Part shown: positions 27,929 to 36,751 of the stretch, piece by piece
Position numbering within the stretch: the stretch's first letter is position 1
Layout: each line of letters begins with the position of its first letter
DNA from: CAZWSX01 sp964636985
GTDB lineage: Bacteria; Planctomycetota; Planctomycetia; Pirellulales; Pirellulaceae
Direction: 5' to 3'
Length of the DNA: 64,000 nt
Assembly: GCA_964636985.1 (NCBI GenBank)
Contig: CAZWSX010000027.1
Coordinates: forward strand, 1-64,000
Translations under genes and position numbers: made by a program
The notes under the pieces: generated by a model
What the model was told of the DNA's origin: nothing
Database searches by the model: none
The model's input: the letters and a program-made list of their open reading frames with translations, nothing else

Positions 27929-28810
27929 ATGAGCATTCTTGTTAACAAAGAAACGCGGGTGATCTGCCAAGGCATCACGGGGGACCAAGGGGCCTTTCAT
28001 AGTCGTGGTTGCCGCGACTACGGCACCAAGATGGTCGGCGGTGTAACGCCCGGCAAAGGGGGCCAGAAGCTCGACGACATCCCCGTCTTCGACACCGTGA
28101 TCGAAGCGGTCGAAAAGGAAGGGGCCAACGCCACGATGATTTTCGTGCCGCCCGCCTTTGCGGCCGATGCGATCCTCGAGGCCCTCGACGCCGGGATCAG
28201 CACGATCTGCTGCATCACCGAGGGGATTCCCGTGCTCGACATGGTTCCCGTGTACGAGAAGGTCCGCCGCAGCAAGAGCCGTTTGATCGGCCCCAATTGC
28301 CCCGGCGTGATCACGCCCGGCGAATGCAAAATCGGCATCATGCCGGGCTACATCCACAAGCCAGGCAAGATCGGCATCATGAGCCGTAGCGGCACGCTTA
28401 CCTACGAGGCCGTTTGGCAAACAACAAACCTCGGCTTGGGCCAATCGAGTTGCATCGGCCTGGGTGGCGATCCCATCGTCGGCACCTCGTTTATCGATAT
28501 GTTCGCGCTCTTCCAACAAGACCCGCAAACCGAAGCCATCTTGATGATGGGCGAAATCGGCGGCACCGCCGAAGAAGAAGCAGCCGCCTACGTCGCCAAG
28601 CATGTGACCAAGCCGGTGGCCGCCTTCATCGCCGGCCGCACGGCCCCGCCAGGCCGCCGCATGGGTCACGCGGGCGCCATCATCTCAGGCGGCAAAGGAA
28701 CGGCCACCGAAAAGGTGAAGGCCCTCCGAGAAGCCGGAATCGAAGTCGCCGACAGCCCCGCCGACATGGGCGAAGCCGTCAAACGAGCGCTAAGCAACAA
28801 AAAGCGGTAG
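27929..28810 (+). CDS. sucD: Succinate-CoA ligase (ADP-forming) subunit alpha
   Basis: 293 aa (E. coli SucD 289). MSILVNKETRVICQGITGDQGAFHS is the CoA-binding N-terminus; GGVTPGKGGQ and the CITEGIPVLDM stretch are conserved. IGPNCPGVITPGECKIGIMPG leads into the ligase domain, and RRMGHAGAIISGGKGTA carries the phosphorylated His (about residue 250). It acts with SucC. A type B REP-like palindrome lies 28 nt downstream and may stabilise or end the transcript. Confidence 0.97.
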   Translation: MSILVNKETRVICQGITGDQGAFHSRGCRDYGTKMVGGVTPGKGGQKLDDIPVFDTVIEAVEKEGANATMIFVPPAFAADAILEALDAGISTICCITEGIPVLDMVPVYEKVRRSKSRLIGPNCPGVITPGECKIGIMPGYIHKPGKIGIMSRSGTLTYEAVWQTTNLGLGQSSCIGLGGDPIVGTSFIDMFALFQQDPQTEAILMMGEIGGTAEEEAAAYVAKHVTKPVAAFIAGRTAPPGRRMGHAGAIISGGKGTATEKVKALREAGIEVADSPADMGEAVKRALSNKKR

Positions 28811-28837
28811 GACTCGTCAGGGAGTTTCTTCCCGTAG

Positions 28838-28858
28838 CCGCACTCGCCAAGAGTGCGG
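28838..28858. repeat. REP-like palindrome type B, copy 2
   Basis: CCGCACTC (28838-28845), GCCAA, GAGTGCGG (28851-28858), identical to the copy at 26346. It lies just after sucD and may act as an mRNA 3' structure. Confidence 0.75.
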
Positions 28859-28897
28859 TTGCCCTGCAAGTGCCCACTGCAACGCTCGCGGTCCATG

Positions 28898-28917
28898 CCG
28901 CGTTCTGGCGAACGCAG
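28898..28917. repeat. REP-like palindrome type A, copy 3
   Basis: CCGCGTTC (28898-28905), TGGC, GAACGCAG (28910-28917), one mismatch to copy 1. Order B then A here, A then B upstream of sucC. Confidence 0.65.
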
Positions 28918-28949
28918 CTACGAGCAGCGGCCGCCAGTGCCACACATTA

Positions 28950-29648
28950 CTAACCCCAGCGATTGGCTGCGATCGGGTTCTCGACGGTCGAGCGGACCTG
29001 GTCGAAGGCGTAGAAGTACGTGGCGATCTTCGTTGCCACGTGGTCGATGAACTGGCTGCGGAACTTGTCTTCCTGTTCGACTTCGTCGGAACTGCCGTGT
29101 TCCGGGTAAGACGTATTGATCGGGCCTTCCTTGAAGACCAGTTCGCCGGCTTCAGTAATGGTCTGGTAGATCGTGGCTTTCCAAATCGCTTTGCCACGGA
29201 GCGTCGTGCTTCCTTCGATGGTCGTGAACTCGAAGATATCGACGGCGAGAACGGCTTGGGCGTTGACGCCTCGCCCCAGCGAAACATAGTCGACTTCGTC
29301 CCACCGGTTGTCGTCGCGCCAGCGATCGACGAACTCGGGGGCGACCAGATCGATCTTGGGGACATTGACCGCCAGCAGCGAGGCGATCTTGCGATTCAGG
29401 CGCGTGATAGTGTCGTCTTCGCGGCGGAATCCGCTCCCGGCTACGGTGACGACGGCGGTTCGCTGGCCGTCGAGCGCCGTGCATTGAGCCGGAACTTCAT
29501 GCCCTTTGGCAATCCACATCAATTGCGAGAGTGCACCGACACAGCCCGTCTGAGTGGCGCCGGCAGCGCCTAGCAGAACCGCCAGCGCATCGCGCCGCGA
29601 AACGCGGATGGCGAGAGTCGAGCGCGGTGGATGATGGTCTCGCGGCAT
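28950..29648 (-). CDS. Tat-type exported lipoprotein-like protein, paralogue 1
   Basis: 232 aa, family not recognised. Twin arginine (SRRDAL near residue 17) is followed by a hydrophobic segment and TQTGC near 32-36, a possible lipobox. The body shows TAVVTVAGSG, IASLLAVNVPKIDLVAP and NRWDEVDYVSLGRGVNAQAVLAVDIFEF, then a TTLRGKAIWKATIYQTI strand pair. It resembles the next gene over most of its length (same order of blocks). The pattern suggests a small alpha/beta domain like those in outer-membrane-assembly lipoproteins, but this is inference. It is probably cotranscribed with its paralogue. Confidence 0.7.
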   Translation of the reverse strand: MPRDHHPPRSTLAIRVSRRDALAVLLGAAGATQTGCVGALSQLMWIAKGHEVPAQCTALDGQRTAVVTVAGSGFRREDDTITRLNRKIASLLAVNVPKIDLVAPEFVDRWRDDNRWDEVDYVSLGRGVNAQAVLAVDIFEFTTIEGSTTLRGKAIWKATIYQTITEAGELVFKEGPINTSYPEHGSSDEVEQEDKFRSQFIDHVATKIATYFYAFDQVRSTVENPIAANRWG

Positions 29649-29691
29649 GAACGTGGCAAGCTTTCCGCTCGCCTCTTGTTCTCTTGAGGGC

Positions 29692-30375
29692 CTAGTTCGC
29701 TAAGAAGGCCGCGTCCGACGCGACGTCTTCCACCTTGTCGTATTCGTAAAAGTCTTTGGCAATGCTGCGCGCGAGCATCGCCAGGTAGATGCCTTGAAAC
29801 TCCGCCTCGCTCTCGACGGCATGGCGAGCGCTGTTCTCCGGATAGACGTGGTCCTTGGGCCCTTCGCGGAACAGCACCGTGTTGTTGTCGTTGATGTCGT
29901 ACAGGGTGTAACGGATCCGCGATTTGCCGCGGAGGAGCGTCGGGTTTTCGTGGATGGTGTACGACTCGAGGTCGACGCCGAGCACCAGATCCGCCTTCAA
30001 CCCTTTGCCGATCACGCCGTAGTCGACTTCGTTCCAGTTGTTGGCGTCGCGCCACTGGGCCACTTCGTCGGCGCGAATGGTCTGAATCTTCTTGACCTTC
30101 TTCTGGAGCAGCGCGGTGATCATGCGGGCGATGTTGTCGCCGTGTCCGCCCGAGCCCGAGAGGGTGCTGTTATCGACAATGACGACGGCCACCTTTTTGC
30201 CTTCCATGGCCGTGCATTTGGCCGGGTAGGTGTTGCCGCGAATCATGTAGAGAATGTTCGCAGCCAAGCTGACGCAACCGGTCGACGATACGACCGTGCC
30301 GGCCAAACCGAGGCCGACCACCGTTTGCACAAATCTGCGCCGGGACGAATGGCTACGTCCGTTTTCGCCGTTCAT
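29692..30375 (-). CDS. Tat-type exported lipoprotein-like protein, paralogue 2
   Basis: 227 aa. SRRRFVQTVVGLGLAGT at residues 11-27 is a Tat-like signal; SSTGCVS near 31-37 is a possible lipobox. It shares with paralogue 1 the blocks PAKCTAMEGKKVAVVIVDNS, NNWNEVDYGVIGKGLKADLVLGVDLESY, then NPTLLRGKSRIRYTLYDI and a VLFREGPKDHVYPE segment. The two genes are 43 nt apart, suggesting local duplication. DUF2752 follows upstream on the same strand, 41 nt away. Confidence 0.7.
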   Translation of the reverse strand: MNGENGRSHSSRRRFVQTVVGLGLAGTVVSSTGCVSLAANILYMIRGNTYPAKCTAMEGKKVAVVIVDNSTLSGSGGHGDNIARMITALLQKKVKKIQTIRADEVAQWRDANNWNEVDYGVIGKGLKADLVLGVDLESYTIHENPTLLRGKSRIRYTLYDINDNNTVLFREGPKDHVYPENSARHAVESEAEFQGIYLAMLARSIAKDFYEYDKVEDVASDAAFLAN

Positions 30376-30416
30376 GGAGACATCCTTGTCTCAAACTTTC
30401 AGGACCAACCGTCACA

Positions 30417-30863
30417 TTAATGATTCAGGCGCCACGCCCAATCGGCAATCGTAATCAAGGCGACCGCCAGGGCTCCAAAAGCGAACGTCTTGTCGCTAGG
30501 AGACCAACTGGGAACCGCTCCCTTCCATGCCGACCAGAGCGACCAGGGCACCGTCGCGATGGCGACGAGGCCGAGTAATACTCCGCCGACGTTCGTTTGC
30601 AACGCTTGAACGAGCGAACCGCGTGTCAAATGGGCCCACGAGGTGGTCATGCCACACGCGGGACATCGCACGTCGAACACCATTCTCGCGGTGCATTCCG
30701 GCAGCCCCAAACCTTGGTGCGTCCCAAGTCCGCTGGGCGAAGGTGTTAACCAACGCGCCGTCAGGAGCAATGCCAGCAACACGAGTCCTAGCACGGCCAA
30801 GCCCGATCGTTCCCACCAACGCAAGCGAGGCATCGGCAGCGCAGTGGAATACGGGCTGGGCAT
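30417..30863 (-). CDS. DUF2752 membrane protein
   Basis: 148 aa with three hydrophobic segments (about residues 20-40, 82-104 and 127-145). VRCPACGMTTSWAHLTRGSL (about 69-88) is the CPxCGxT signature of DUF2752, a small membrane family of unknown function. It heads a likely three-gene unit with the two lipoprotein-like paralogues. Confidence 0.85.
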   Translation of the reverse strand: MPSPYSTALPMPRLRWWERSGLAVLGLVLLALLLTARWLTPSPSGLGTHQGLGLPECTARMVFDVRCPACGMTTSWAHLTRGSLVQALQTNVGGVLLGLVAIATVPWSLWSAWKGAVPSWSPSDKTFAFGALAVALITIADWAWRLNH

Positions 30864-31068
30864 AACTAGACCGGCGGGATGGTAGATGGATCAAGCTTTC
30901 AAGGCAAGGCGAATTGCGCTAAGTACCTAGCCTTCCCCAGTTTATCGCACCTCGTTTGCTGTGCTGCAGACGGCGATTCGAAACGGCATTTTCCCGGCAG
31001 AAAATGGCTTCGCCGTCCGCACGCTAGCTCCAGCGTCGCCCTGCGGCGGCGACGGGGAGAATCAAGAA

Positions 31069-31154
31069 TGTCGCTGGCGGGAATCGAACCCGCACGGCCA
31101 TTTCTGGCCAACGGATTTTAAGTCCGTTGCGTCTGCCTATTTCGCCACAGCGAC
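31069..31154 (-). tRNA. tRNA-Leu(TAA)
   Basis: 86 nt on the minus strand. Acceptor GTCGCTG pairs with CAGCGAC; discriminator A. The anticodon loop CTTAAAA has TAA, flanked by an ACGGA/TCCGT stem. A long variable arm (TGGCCAGAAATGGCCG) marks a class II tRNA, and the T-arm has GCGGGTTCGATTCCCGC. The 3' CCA is not encoded. Confidence 0.95.
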
Positions 31155-31249
31155 GTGCGTTTCCGGATGAATGGTCCGAAAGAAGAGCAGGGCTACCAGA
31201 ATAGACGGAACCCGGTTCGCGCGGCGAGGGGGGATGCCAGGCCGTCAAA

Positions 31250-31275
31250 GCCTACGGGAGCGAGTTGCCGTAGGC
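31250..31275 (+). terminator. Terminator-like hairpin
   Basis: GCCTACGG (31250-31257), 10-base loop, CCGTAGGC (31268-31275), followed by GTTTT. AAA before the stem could serve the minus strand. It lies between the tRNA gene and the small membrane protein gene. Confidence 0.6.
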
Positions 31276-31364
31276 GTTTTGGCGCCCGACAATCCAAATT
31301 GGGGATTCGAGGCCTTCCGCGTGGCGTCTTCTGGTGCCCGAAGCCTTTGCTGCGACTCAATCAA

Positions 31365-31871
31365 ATGATGCGACCCGAGTACCAAGCTGCTGTCGAGGCC
31401 GTCCGCTTTGGATGGTCCTTTTGGATCATCTGGATCATTCCTGCGTTGATGATATGGGTGACCTTGCTACTGCCCACTTCCATGCCGCGGTGGATGAAGA
31501 TCGGCATTGGCGTGGTTGTGTTTGGCATCGCTTTTGTCACATTTTTGTGCCTGACCGTTTTTCACCTTCATCGACTTCAATCTACAAGAGAACGGCTGGC
31601 AAAAACGTGGAGGGAGGAAGTTGATGTCGCCGACGATACCGGGCGACTGATGGCGCCGTTCAGAGCCATCTCGTATGGGTTCGTCTATTGCGGTGCGCAT
31701 CAACTCGGCGTTGCCGCGACGGCTCTCACTTGGATAGGCGTGGCGTTCTTGCTGCGTCGAAAGCCAAACGCAAAAGACAGTCGCTCGGCGCCACTCAACG
31801 ACACCTCACCGATCGACGCAAATCCATTCGCTTCCCCGTTGGCGCCGGCGAGTCATCCGCCAACATCATAA
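31365..31871 (+). CDS. Small membrane protein of unknown function
   Basis: 168 aa from ATG 31365 (or 31368). The frame is open upstream to 31155, but that part overlaps the terminator and has no coding character. Two adjacent membrane segments (FGWSFWIIWIIPALMIWVTLLL and WMKIGIGVVVFGIAFVTFLCL) are followed by a charged stretch and a weak third segment (GVAATALTWIGVAFLL). The tail is Pro/Ser-rich (DANPFASPLAPASHPPTS). Family not recognised. The next gene starts 13 nt after the stop, so they are probably cotranscribed. Confidence 0.6.
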   Translation: MMRPEYQAAVEAVRFGWSFWIIWIIPALMIWVTLLLPTSMPRWMKIGIGVVVFGIAFVTFLCLTVFHLHRLQSTRERLAKTWREEVDVADDTGRLMAPFRAISYGFVYCGAHQLGVAATALTWIGVAFLLRRKPNAKDSRSAPLNDTSPIDANPFASPLAPASHPPTS

Positions 31872-31884
31872 AGTGGGTCGAGTG

Positions 31885-32661
31885 ATGTCCGAACTTTCAA
31901 ACAAGAGCCCATTCAACAGTCGAACCGACCCGGCGGTTCCCCAGCGGGCGCGATTTTCGATCGTCGAGGTCGTTGTCATGCTGGTCATTTTGCTGATTCC
32001 AGCGGGGATCCTGCTGCCGTCAATTCAGGGAGGTCCATCAACAGGTGCACCTCGTGCGCAATGCGTCCACAACTTGCGAGGCATCACCCAGGCCTTGCGC
32101 ATGTATCACGAAATGTACGGCGCCTTTCCGCCCGCCTACACGGTTGATGCACAGGGCAAACGGCTCCACAGTTGGCGAACTTTGATTTTGCCCTTTGCCG
32201 ATGGGCAGGCTCGATACGTGCGGATCGACCTGTCGAAGCCGTGGGACGATCCCGCTAACGCCGCTGCATTTAAGGAAGCGGCTCCGCCAATTTACCGATG
32301 CCCGAACTTTAGGGGAACCAAGACCCACACTTCGTATTTGACCGTCGTGTCGACGAGATCCTGTCTTCGTGGCGGCAAATCGGTTTCGCTGGCAGACATC
32401 ACAGACCCACCCGGACTGACGATGCTCGTCTTCGATGCTCCGCAAGATCGCGAGGTCCACTGGATGTCGCCGGAGGATGCGGACGAAAAGCTGCTCCTGA
32501 GCATCTCGGCGAAATCGAAGCTTTTACACAATCAAGGCTTTAATGCGGCCATGGCCGACAGCAGCGTGAAGTTCGTCTGGTCCGAAGCCAGCGACGAAAC
32601 TCTTAAGGCACTGACGACCGTTGATGGCAATGATCGGGTCGACGGAGCGTTCCTAAACTGA
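31885..32661 (+). CDS. Divergent DUF1559-type prepilin with non-canonical signal
   Basis: 258 aa from ATG 31885; GTG 31873 is an alternative. The leader has RARFSIVEVVVMLVILLIPAGILLPS, which keeps Glu at +5 but replaces GFTLVE by RFSIVE (no Gly at -1). After it come CVHNLRGITQALRMYHEMYGAFPPAY, SWRTLILPFADGQA and the closing FNAAMADSSVKFVWSEAS, matching DUF1559 order with a shortened H-X9-DG-like end. It may not be processed by the standard prepilin peptidase. It follows the small membrane protein gene. Confidence 0.8.
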   Translation: MSELSNKSPFNSRTDPAVPQRARFSIVEVVVMLVILLIPAGILLPSIQGGPSTGAPRAQCVHNLRGITQALRMYHEMYGAFPPAYTVDAQGKRLHSWRTLILPFADGQARYVRIDLSKPWDDPANAAAFKEAAPPIYRCPNFRGTKTHTSYLTVVSTRSCLRGGKSVSLADITDPPGLTMLVFDAPQDREVHWMSPEDADEKLLLSISAKSKLLHNQGFNAAMADSSVKFVWSEASDETLKALTTVDGNDRVDGAFLN

Positions 32662-32674
32662 ACCTTTCAGAGGG

Positions 32675-33877
32675 TTATCGAGACCGATACTCGGCCACAG
32701 CTTGCCGAATTGCCGCGATAATCTCGTCAACGTCTTCTGCTCGCAAGCATTGCGGATGAATGAACACGCGCTCAGGCGAGACTTCGTCTTCGGCCAGCAA
32801 GATTTTTCGCGGCCGTGAGCGGAGAGCCATGATCAAATTGCGCACCGGCATTCCCGTTGGCCCCGGCCCCGATTCGATCTGCAGGAGGGGATAGGGCTGG
32901 CCGTTCGCCGCTTTTTCAAAGCGAGTGACTTTCAGTTCGGGGATCGCGCTGAGGGAATCGTAAATCGCGTCGATGTACTTTTGCCACAGCGACCGTTCTG
33001 CGGCATGATCGCGCTGGGAGTAACGCTCGAGCGCCGCCATCAAGCCGACCATTCCCTCCTTGCTCACCTTCATTTGCCGGCCAAGGCCGTGGCGGGGTGC
33101 GCGGGAAATCCAACCCGCGTCGACCCAATGTTGCAGCGACCAGGTCCCGGCGCGGACGTCCATATCGACCATTTGCACCCAGGCGCTGCGGATGAGGTCT
33201 TCCCGCCCGCATAGGATGCCGCTGGCTTGTGGGCCGCCGATATGCTTTCCGCCGCTGAACGCGACCAGGCTCGCCCCACGGCGGACAAATGCCGTCAGAT
33301 TCTCGACCGGCGGCAACGCGTACGCCGCATCGACGATGGTTGGGAGGCCGAATTCATTTGCCAAAGCAACCAGTTCGTCGAGCGAAGGATGCTCCTGGAC
33401 GCCGTGCCAAACATAGCCAATCGCCGCCGTGCGAGGTGTAATTGCCTGCCGGATAAGTTGAATCGCGCCCGCAGCCTTGTAATCGATTGTGACGAGTTTT
33501 GCCCCGGAGAGGCGGATCGCATGGTCGTAGTCGAAAGGCCCCGGCGCGGGATAGATGATCTCGTTGCGCAGGCAGTTCGAAGTATCGGGCAACTGGTCCA
33601 TGATGTCGGGATTGTTCCCGGCAAGGCAGGCCGCGGCCGCGAGTGTCAGGGCCGCGCTGGCTCCGGACGTGACGATACCTGCTTCGGCCCCCGTATATTG
33701 CCGGATGACGCGATTGCTTGCCGACAACAAATCATCGATCTCGACATAGGCGGCGCTGGCGGCGGCCATTGCGGCGATGACGTCGGGATGGGGACAACTG
33801 CCACTCACTCGCGTCGCATAGCCCACGGCGTTCACAATCGGGCGCACGCCAAAGCGCGCGTAAACATCAGTGGACAT
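32675..33877 (-). CDS. PLP-dependent enzyme of the SelA / DgaE type
   Basis: 400 aa, fold-type I. PLP residues can be placed: SGASAALTLA (71-80) for the phosphate, IVDAAYALPP (181-190, Asp183) and the Schiff-base Lys in FSGGKHIGGPQASG (Lys211). The N-terminus FGVRPIVNAVGYATRVSGS (9-27) matches the SelA/D-glucosaminate-6-phosphate ammonia-lyase (DgaE) group rather than classic aminotransferases. selB and selD are not nearby, so a sugar-amino-acid lyase or racemase-like activity is more likely than selenocysteine synthesis. Cytoplasmic. Its stop is 13 nt past the stop of the convergent prepilin gene. Confidence 0.82.
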   Translation of the reverse strand: MSTDVYARFGVRPIVNAVGYATRVSGSCPHPDVIAAMAAASAAYVEIDDLLSASNRVIRQYTGAEAGIVTSGASAALTLAAAACLAGNNPDIMDQLPDTSNCLRNEIIYPAPGPFDYDHAIRLSGAKLVTIDYKAAGAIQLIRQAITPRTAAIGYVWHGVQEHPSLDELVALANEFGLPTIVDAAYALPPVENLTAFVRRGASLVAFSGGKHIGGPQASGILCGREDLIRSAWVQMVDMDVRAGTWSLQHWVDAGWISRAPRHGLGRQMKVSKEGMVGLMAALERYSQRDHAAERSLWQKYIDAIYDSLSAIPELKVTRFEKAANGQPYPLLQIESGPGPTGMPVRNLIMALRSRPRKILLAEDEVSPERVFIHPQCLRAEDVDEIIAAIRQAVAEYRSR

Positions 33878-34018
33878 TAAGACCGTCTCCGCGGAAACCT
33901 GGCAGTGGACGCCGCGCGTTCCCTCACCGCCACCAAAGGTTATACCCGATTCACGCGAGATGCTTCGGCTGCGGGACTCGCGGCTCGAAAATCAGTTCGC
34001 CAAAATCACTCTGACGCG

Positions 34019-36625
34019 TCACTGTGCCGCGCGCCAGTCGCGAAATGGATCGGTAGCTCGAAGAGCGGCAAAGATGGGATCGATATCGATATCGTGCACG
34101 GAAAACTGCTGCTTGGGCATTTCAGAGGCCGCACGCGTGAGGCATTCGATCCCACGCTGCGCGTATTTGGCGCGGAGACGATCGTACTCGGCTTCCTCGA
34201 TCGAGTCATCGTTGCCAATCGCTCCCAGAGCTTGCGAGTAAACCCGCGCGCCGTAGAACCACGTTTGAGCTTCCGGTTTTGGTTCAGCGAGAATCGCCTC
34301 GGTTCGCTCGACGGCGTCCCGATGCTCCTTCGCAATCGCTAGTTCCAACGCCAACTCGATGCGGCAAAAGTCGCGGTCCTTCGGCAAGGCGATTGCGATC
34401 GCCTGGTCCCAGTGCGGCCGAGACTCGGGATAACGGTCCAATCGGCAAAGCGTGTAGGCCTTGGCCCGGTGCAGCGAGAAGAGATCGGTTTTGGCCTCGG
34501 AGTCGTTCGGCTCGAGCGTCACGGCTCGCGTTGCCCACACGATCCCTTCGTCGTGATGTCGCAGAACGCCGTCATCGTCTCCTCGTTTCGATTCGAGCAC
34601 CGAAAAGCCCAGGTATAATTGCGCCTTGGCTTTAGCGATAACGAGGGGATTGGCGTCCCCCTCCGGAGCCGACAAAACGTCCTCCGCTTCTTTCATGCGG
34701 GCTTGCGCTTCGTCGATCGAAACTTGCGCCGGCACGAAGAACACGTAGTTTCGGCAAGCGTTCGCAAATCGCGCGCGATTGCTCAGATCGTGGGGGCGAA
34801 GCTCGACCAGTCGCCGTCTCTGTGCCACGATCTCTCGAAGCGAGTCGACCGCTTTATCAGCCTCACCGAGACTCCAAAAGACGTGCACGAGCGATTCGTG
34901 CCGGAGGGCAATGCGGTTGCACAGCGAAGTCGCGTCAGCATGGGGTGCAATCGACGACAAATAGGTAAGCGACTCTTCCAGGGCGTGTTTCGCCTCAGCT
35001 GGTTGGTTGCACGCCAGAAAGGTCGCCCCCAGGTTGAATTGGCAATTCGACAGGTGATCGCGTGCCTGCTCGCCTAAGGCCGGATCGTCCACCAACGGGC
35101 GAAGCTTCGCAGCGGCCAGTTCCAGGTCTTTTTTTGCCAGATCGAAACGCTTCAACGTCCGCTGAACGCTCCCCGCGTAGGTAAGCAACATGCCGCGCGT
35201 CAATTCGAAACGCCGATCTTTGCTCTTGGCCTCGCGCAACGCTTTGTACATGAAATCGAGCGCCTGTTCCTTCATTTCCAAGTCGCGTGCCTGCCAGGCA
35301 GGCGTCACGGGGGCCTCGCGAACCCACGTTTGGAGGACTCCGTCGATCGCTTCGTAGCCGCGGCGCAGCTTGTCGAGCGCTTCGTCTTCCGCCTCAGATG
35401 CACGCGTAACTTGCTTTTCCAGACTTCGCGTGTGCAGGATGCCGCCAACCAGAGACCCAACCACGAGCAAGCTCCCCAGCACCATGGCCACGGTCCACGC
35501 CTTGTTGCGGCGACTCCACTTGATGGCGCGGTCCAAATAGCTGGGCGGTTTCGCGGCGATTGGCCGCCCATCGAGCCAGGCCTCCAAATCAATCGCCATC
35601 GCTTCGGCGGATTCATAACGACGCGAGGGTTCTTTTTCGAGGCACTTAAGGCAAATCACTTCCAGGTCGCGCGGGACCGCCGGTCGCAAGCGTCGCAGCG
35701 GGATCGGCTCCGATTCGCGGACCAGCCGCATCGTCTCGCCGATATCGGCTCCCTGAAACGGCCGGAGGCCAGTCAGAGCTTCGTAGAGAATCACACCCAA
35801 GGCGTAGATGTCGGTGGCACGGCCGATAAGGCGGGTTTGGCCGCTGGCCTGCTCCGACGACATATACTCGGGGGTTCCGAGCAACGTATTGGTTTGCGTT
35901 TCCTGGTTGGGCGCATCGAGCCGCTTCGCCAAGCCGAAGTCCGCAATTTTTGGCGTCACCCGCTCCCAGAAGGCCTCCTGCTCAGGCGCCGCTTTCAGAT
36001 CGGCTGGCACAGCCAAAAGGACATTCGAGGGCTTCAAATCGCGATGGATCACCGCATGCTCGTGGGCCACATGAATCGCACGAGCGAGCGTCGCCAACAG
36101 CCGCGCGGCCGAGCGTTCGGGCAACGGCGTTCCCTTTAGAAACTGGTCAAGTCCACGCCCCGCCACGAACTCGCAAGCAAGGAACGGGCTTCCGTCTTGT
36201 TCGCCCACTTCGTAAATCTGGACGATGTTGGGATGAGCCAACGGAGCCATCGCCTTCGCTTCAGAGCGGAAACGAGCCAGCCCTTCCTTGTCGCCGAACT
36301 CCGCCTGCCGCATGCGCTTGAGCGCAACAATTCGCCCCAGCCCGACTTGCCTCGCTTTGTAAACAACGCCCATGCCGCCTTGGCCGATCGGCTCGAGAAT
36401 CTCGTAGCCCGGATGGATCATGAGGGGAAGACGCGACACCGGACGCTCCGCCGAGCGCAATAGTTGGCAGAAGTGGTCGCTCACAGCCCGATCGACCGTG
36501 GCCATGCACTCGGCACACGAATCGAGATGCGCAGCGACTTGGGCCATTCGAGGTTCGACCAATCGACCCAGCGCGAACGAAACTAACTCGTCGGCACCGG
36601 GATGCGAAGAGATACGGTCGATCAT
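34019..36625 (-). CDS. Membrane Ser/Thr protein kinase with TPR-type C-terminus
   Basis: 868 aa from ATG 36625. A short zinc-finger-like N-terminus has HLDSCAEC (His33, Cys37, Cys40), like anti-sigma ZAS domains. The Hanks-type kinase domain spans about 70-340: GQGGMG loop 81-86, Lys103, HRDLKPSN from 194, ADFGLAK around 229, and GTPEYMSSEQ. All key catalytic residues are present. A membrane segment (AWTVAMVLGSLLVVGSLVGGIL, about 375-397) leads to an extracytoplasmic helical part with several TPR-like units. It lies near an ECF sigma gene on the same strand, typical of planctomycete ECF/kinase signalling pairs. Substrate unknown. Confidence 0.9.
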   Translation of the reverse strand: MIDRISSHPGADELVSFALGRLVEPRMAQVAAHLDSCAECMATVDRAVSDHFCQLLRSAERPVSRLPLMIHPGYEILEPIGQGGMGVVYKARQVGLGRIVALKRMRQAEFGDKEGLARFRSEAKAMAPLAHPNIVQIYEVGEQDGSPFLACEFVAGRGLDQFLKGTPLPERSAARLLATLARAIHVAHEHAVIHRDLKPSNVLLAVPADLKAAPEQEAFWERVTPKIADFGLAKRLDAPNQETQTNTLLGTPEYMSSEQASGQTRLIGRATDIYALGVILYEALTGLRPFQGADIGETMRLVRESEPIPLRRLRPAVPRDLEVICLKCLEKEPSRRYESAEAMAIDLEAWLDGRPIAAKPPSYLDRAIKWSRRNKAWTVAMVLGSLLVVGSLVGGILHTRSLEKQVTRASEAEDEALDKLRRGYEAIDGVLQTWVREAPVTPAWQARDLEMKEQALDFMYKALREAKSKDRRFELTRGMLLTYAGSVQRTLKRFDLAKKDLELAAAKLRPLVDDPALGEQARDHLSNCQFNLGATFLACNQPAEAKHALEESLTYLSSIAPHADATSLCNRIALRHESLVHVFWSLGEADKAVDSLREIVAQRRRLVELRPHDLSNRARFANACRNYVFFVPAQVSIDEAQARMKEAEDVLSAPEGDANPLVIAKAKAQLYLGFSVLESKRGDDDGVLRHHDEGIVWATRAVTLEPNDSEAKTDLFSLHRAKAYTLCRLDRYPESRPHWDQAIAIALPKDRDFCRIELALELAIAKEHRDAVERTEAILAEPKPEAQTWFYGARVYSQALGAIGNDDSIEEAEYDRLRAKYAQRGIECLTRAASEMPKQQFSVHDIDIDPIFAALRATDPFRDWRAAQ

Positions 36626-36666
36626 GACCCTAAGCCCATTCAATCGCCCCGAAATGCAGGAAGGAA

Positions 36667-36727
36667 GCGGCAAGTGCGCCGCCCCCTTCACTATACTCGG
36701 CGTCCGAACGCAAGGCGTTCTTGCCGC
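36667..36727 (-). terminator. Inverted repeats after the PEP-CTERM gene
   Basis: GCGGCAAG (36667-36674) and CTTGCCGC (36720-36727) form an outer stem; GAACGC (36706-36711) and GCGTTC (36715-36720) an alternative inner one. They share one base, so only one can form fully. They lie downstream of the PEP-CTERM stop on the minus strand, without a T-run. Confidence 0.35.
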
Positions 36728-36751
36728 AGGTGATGCAAGCCTAACGCCAGC

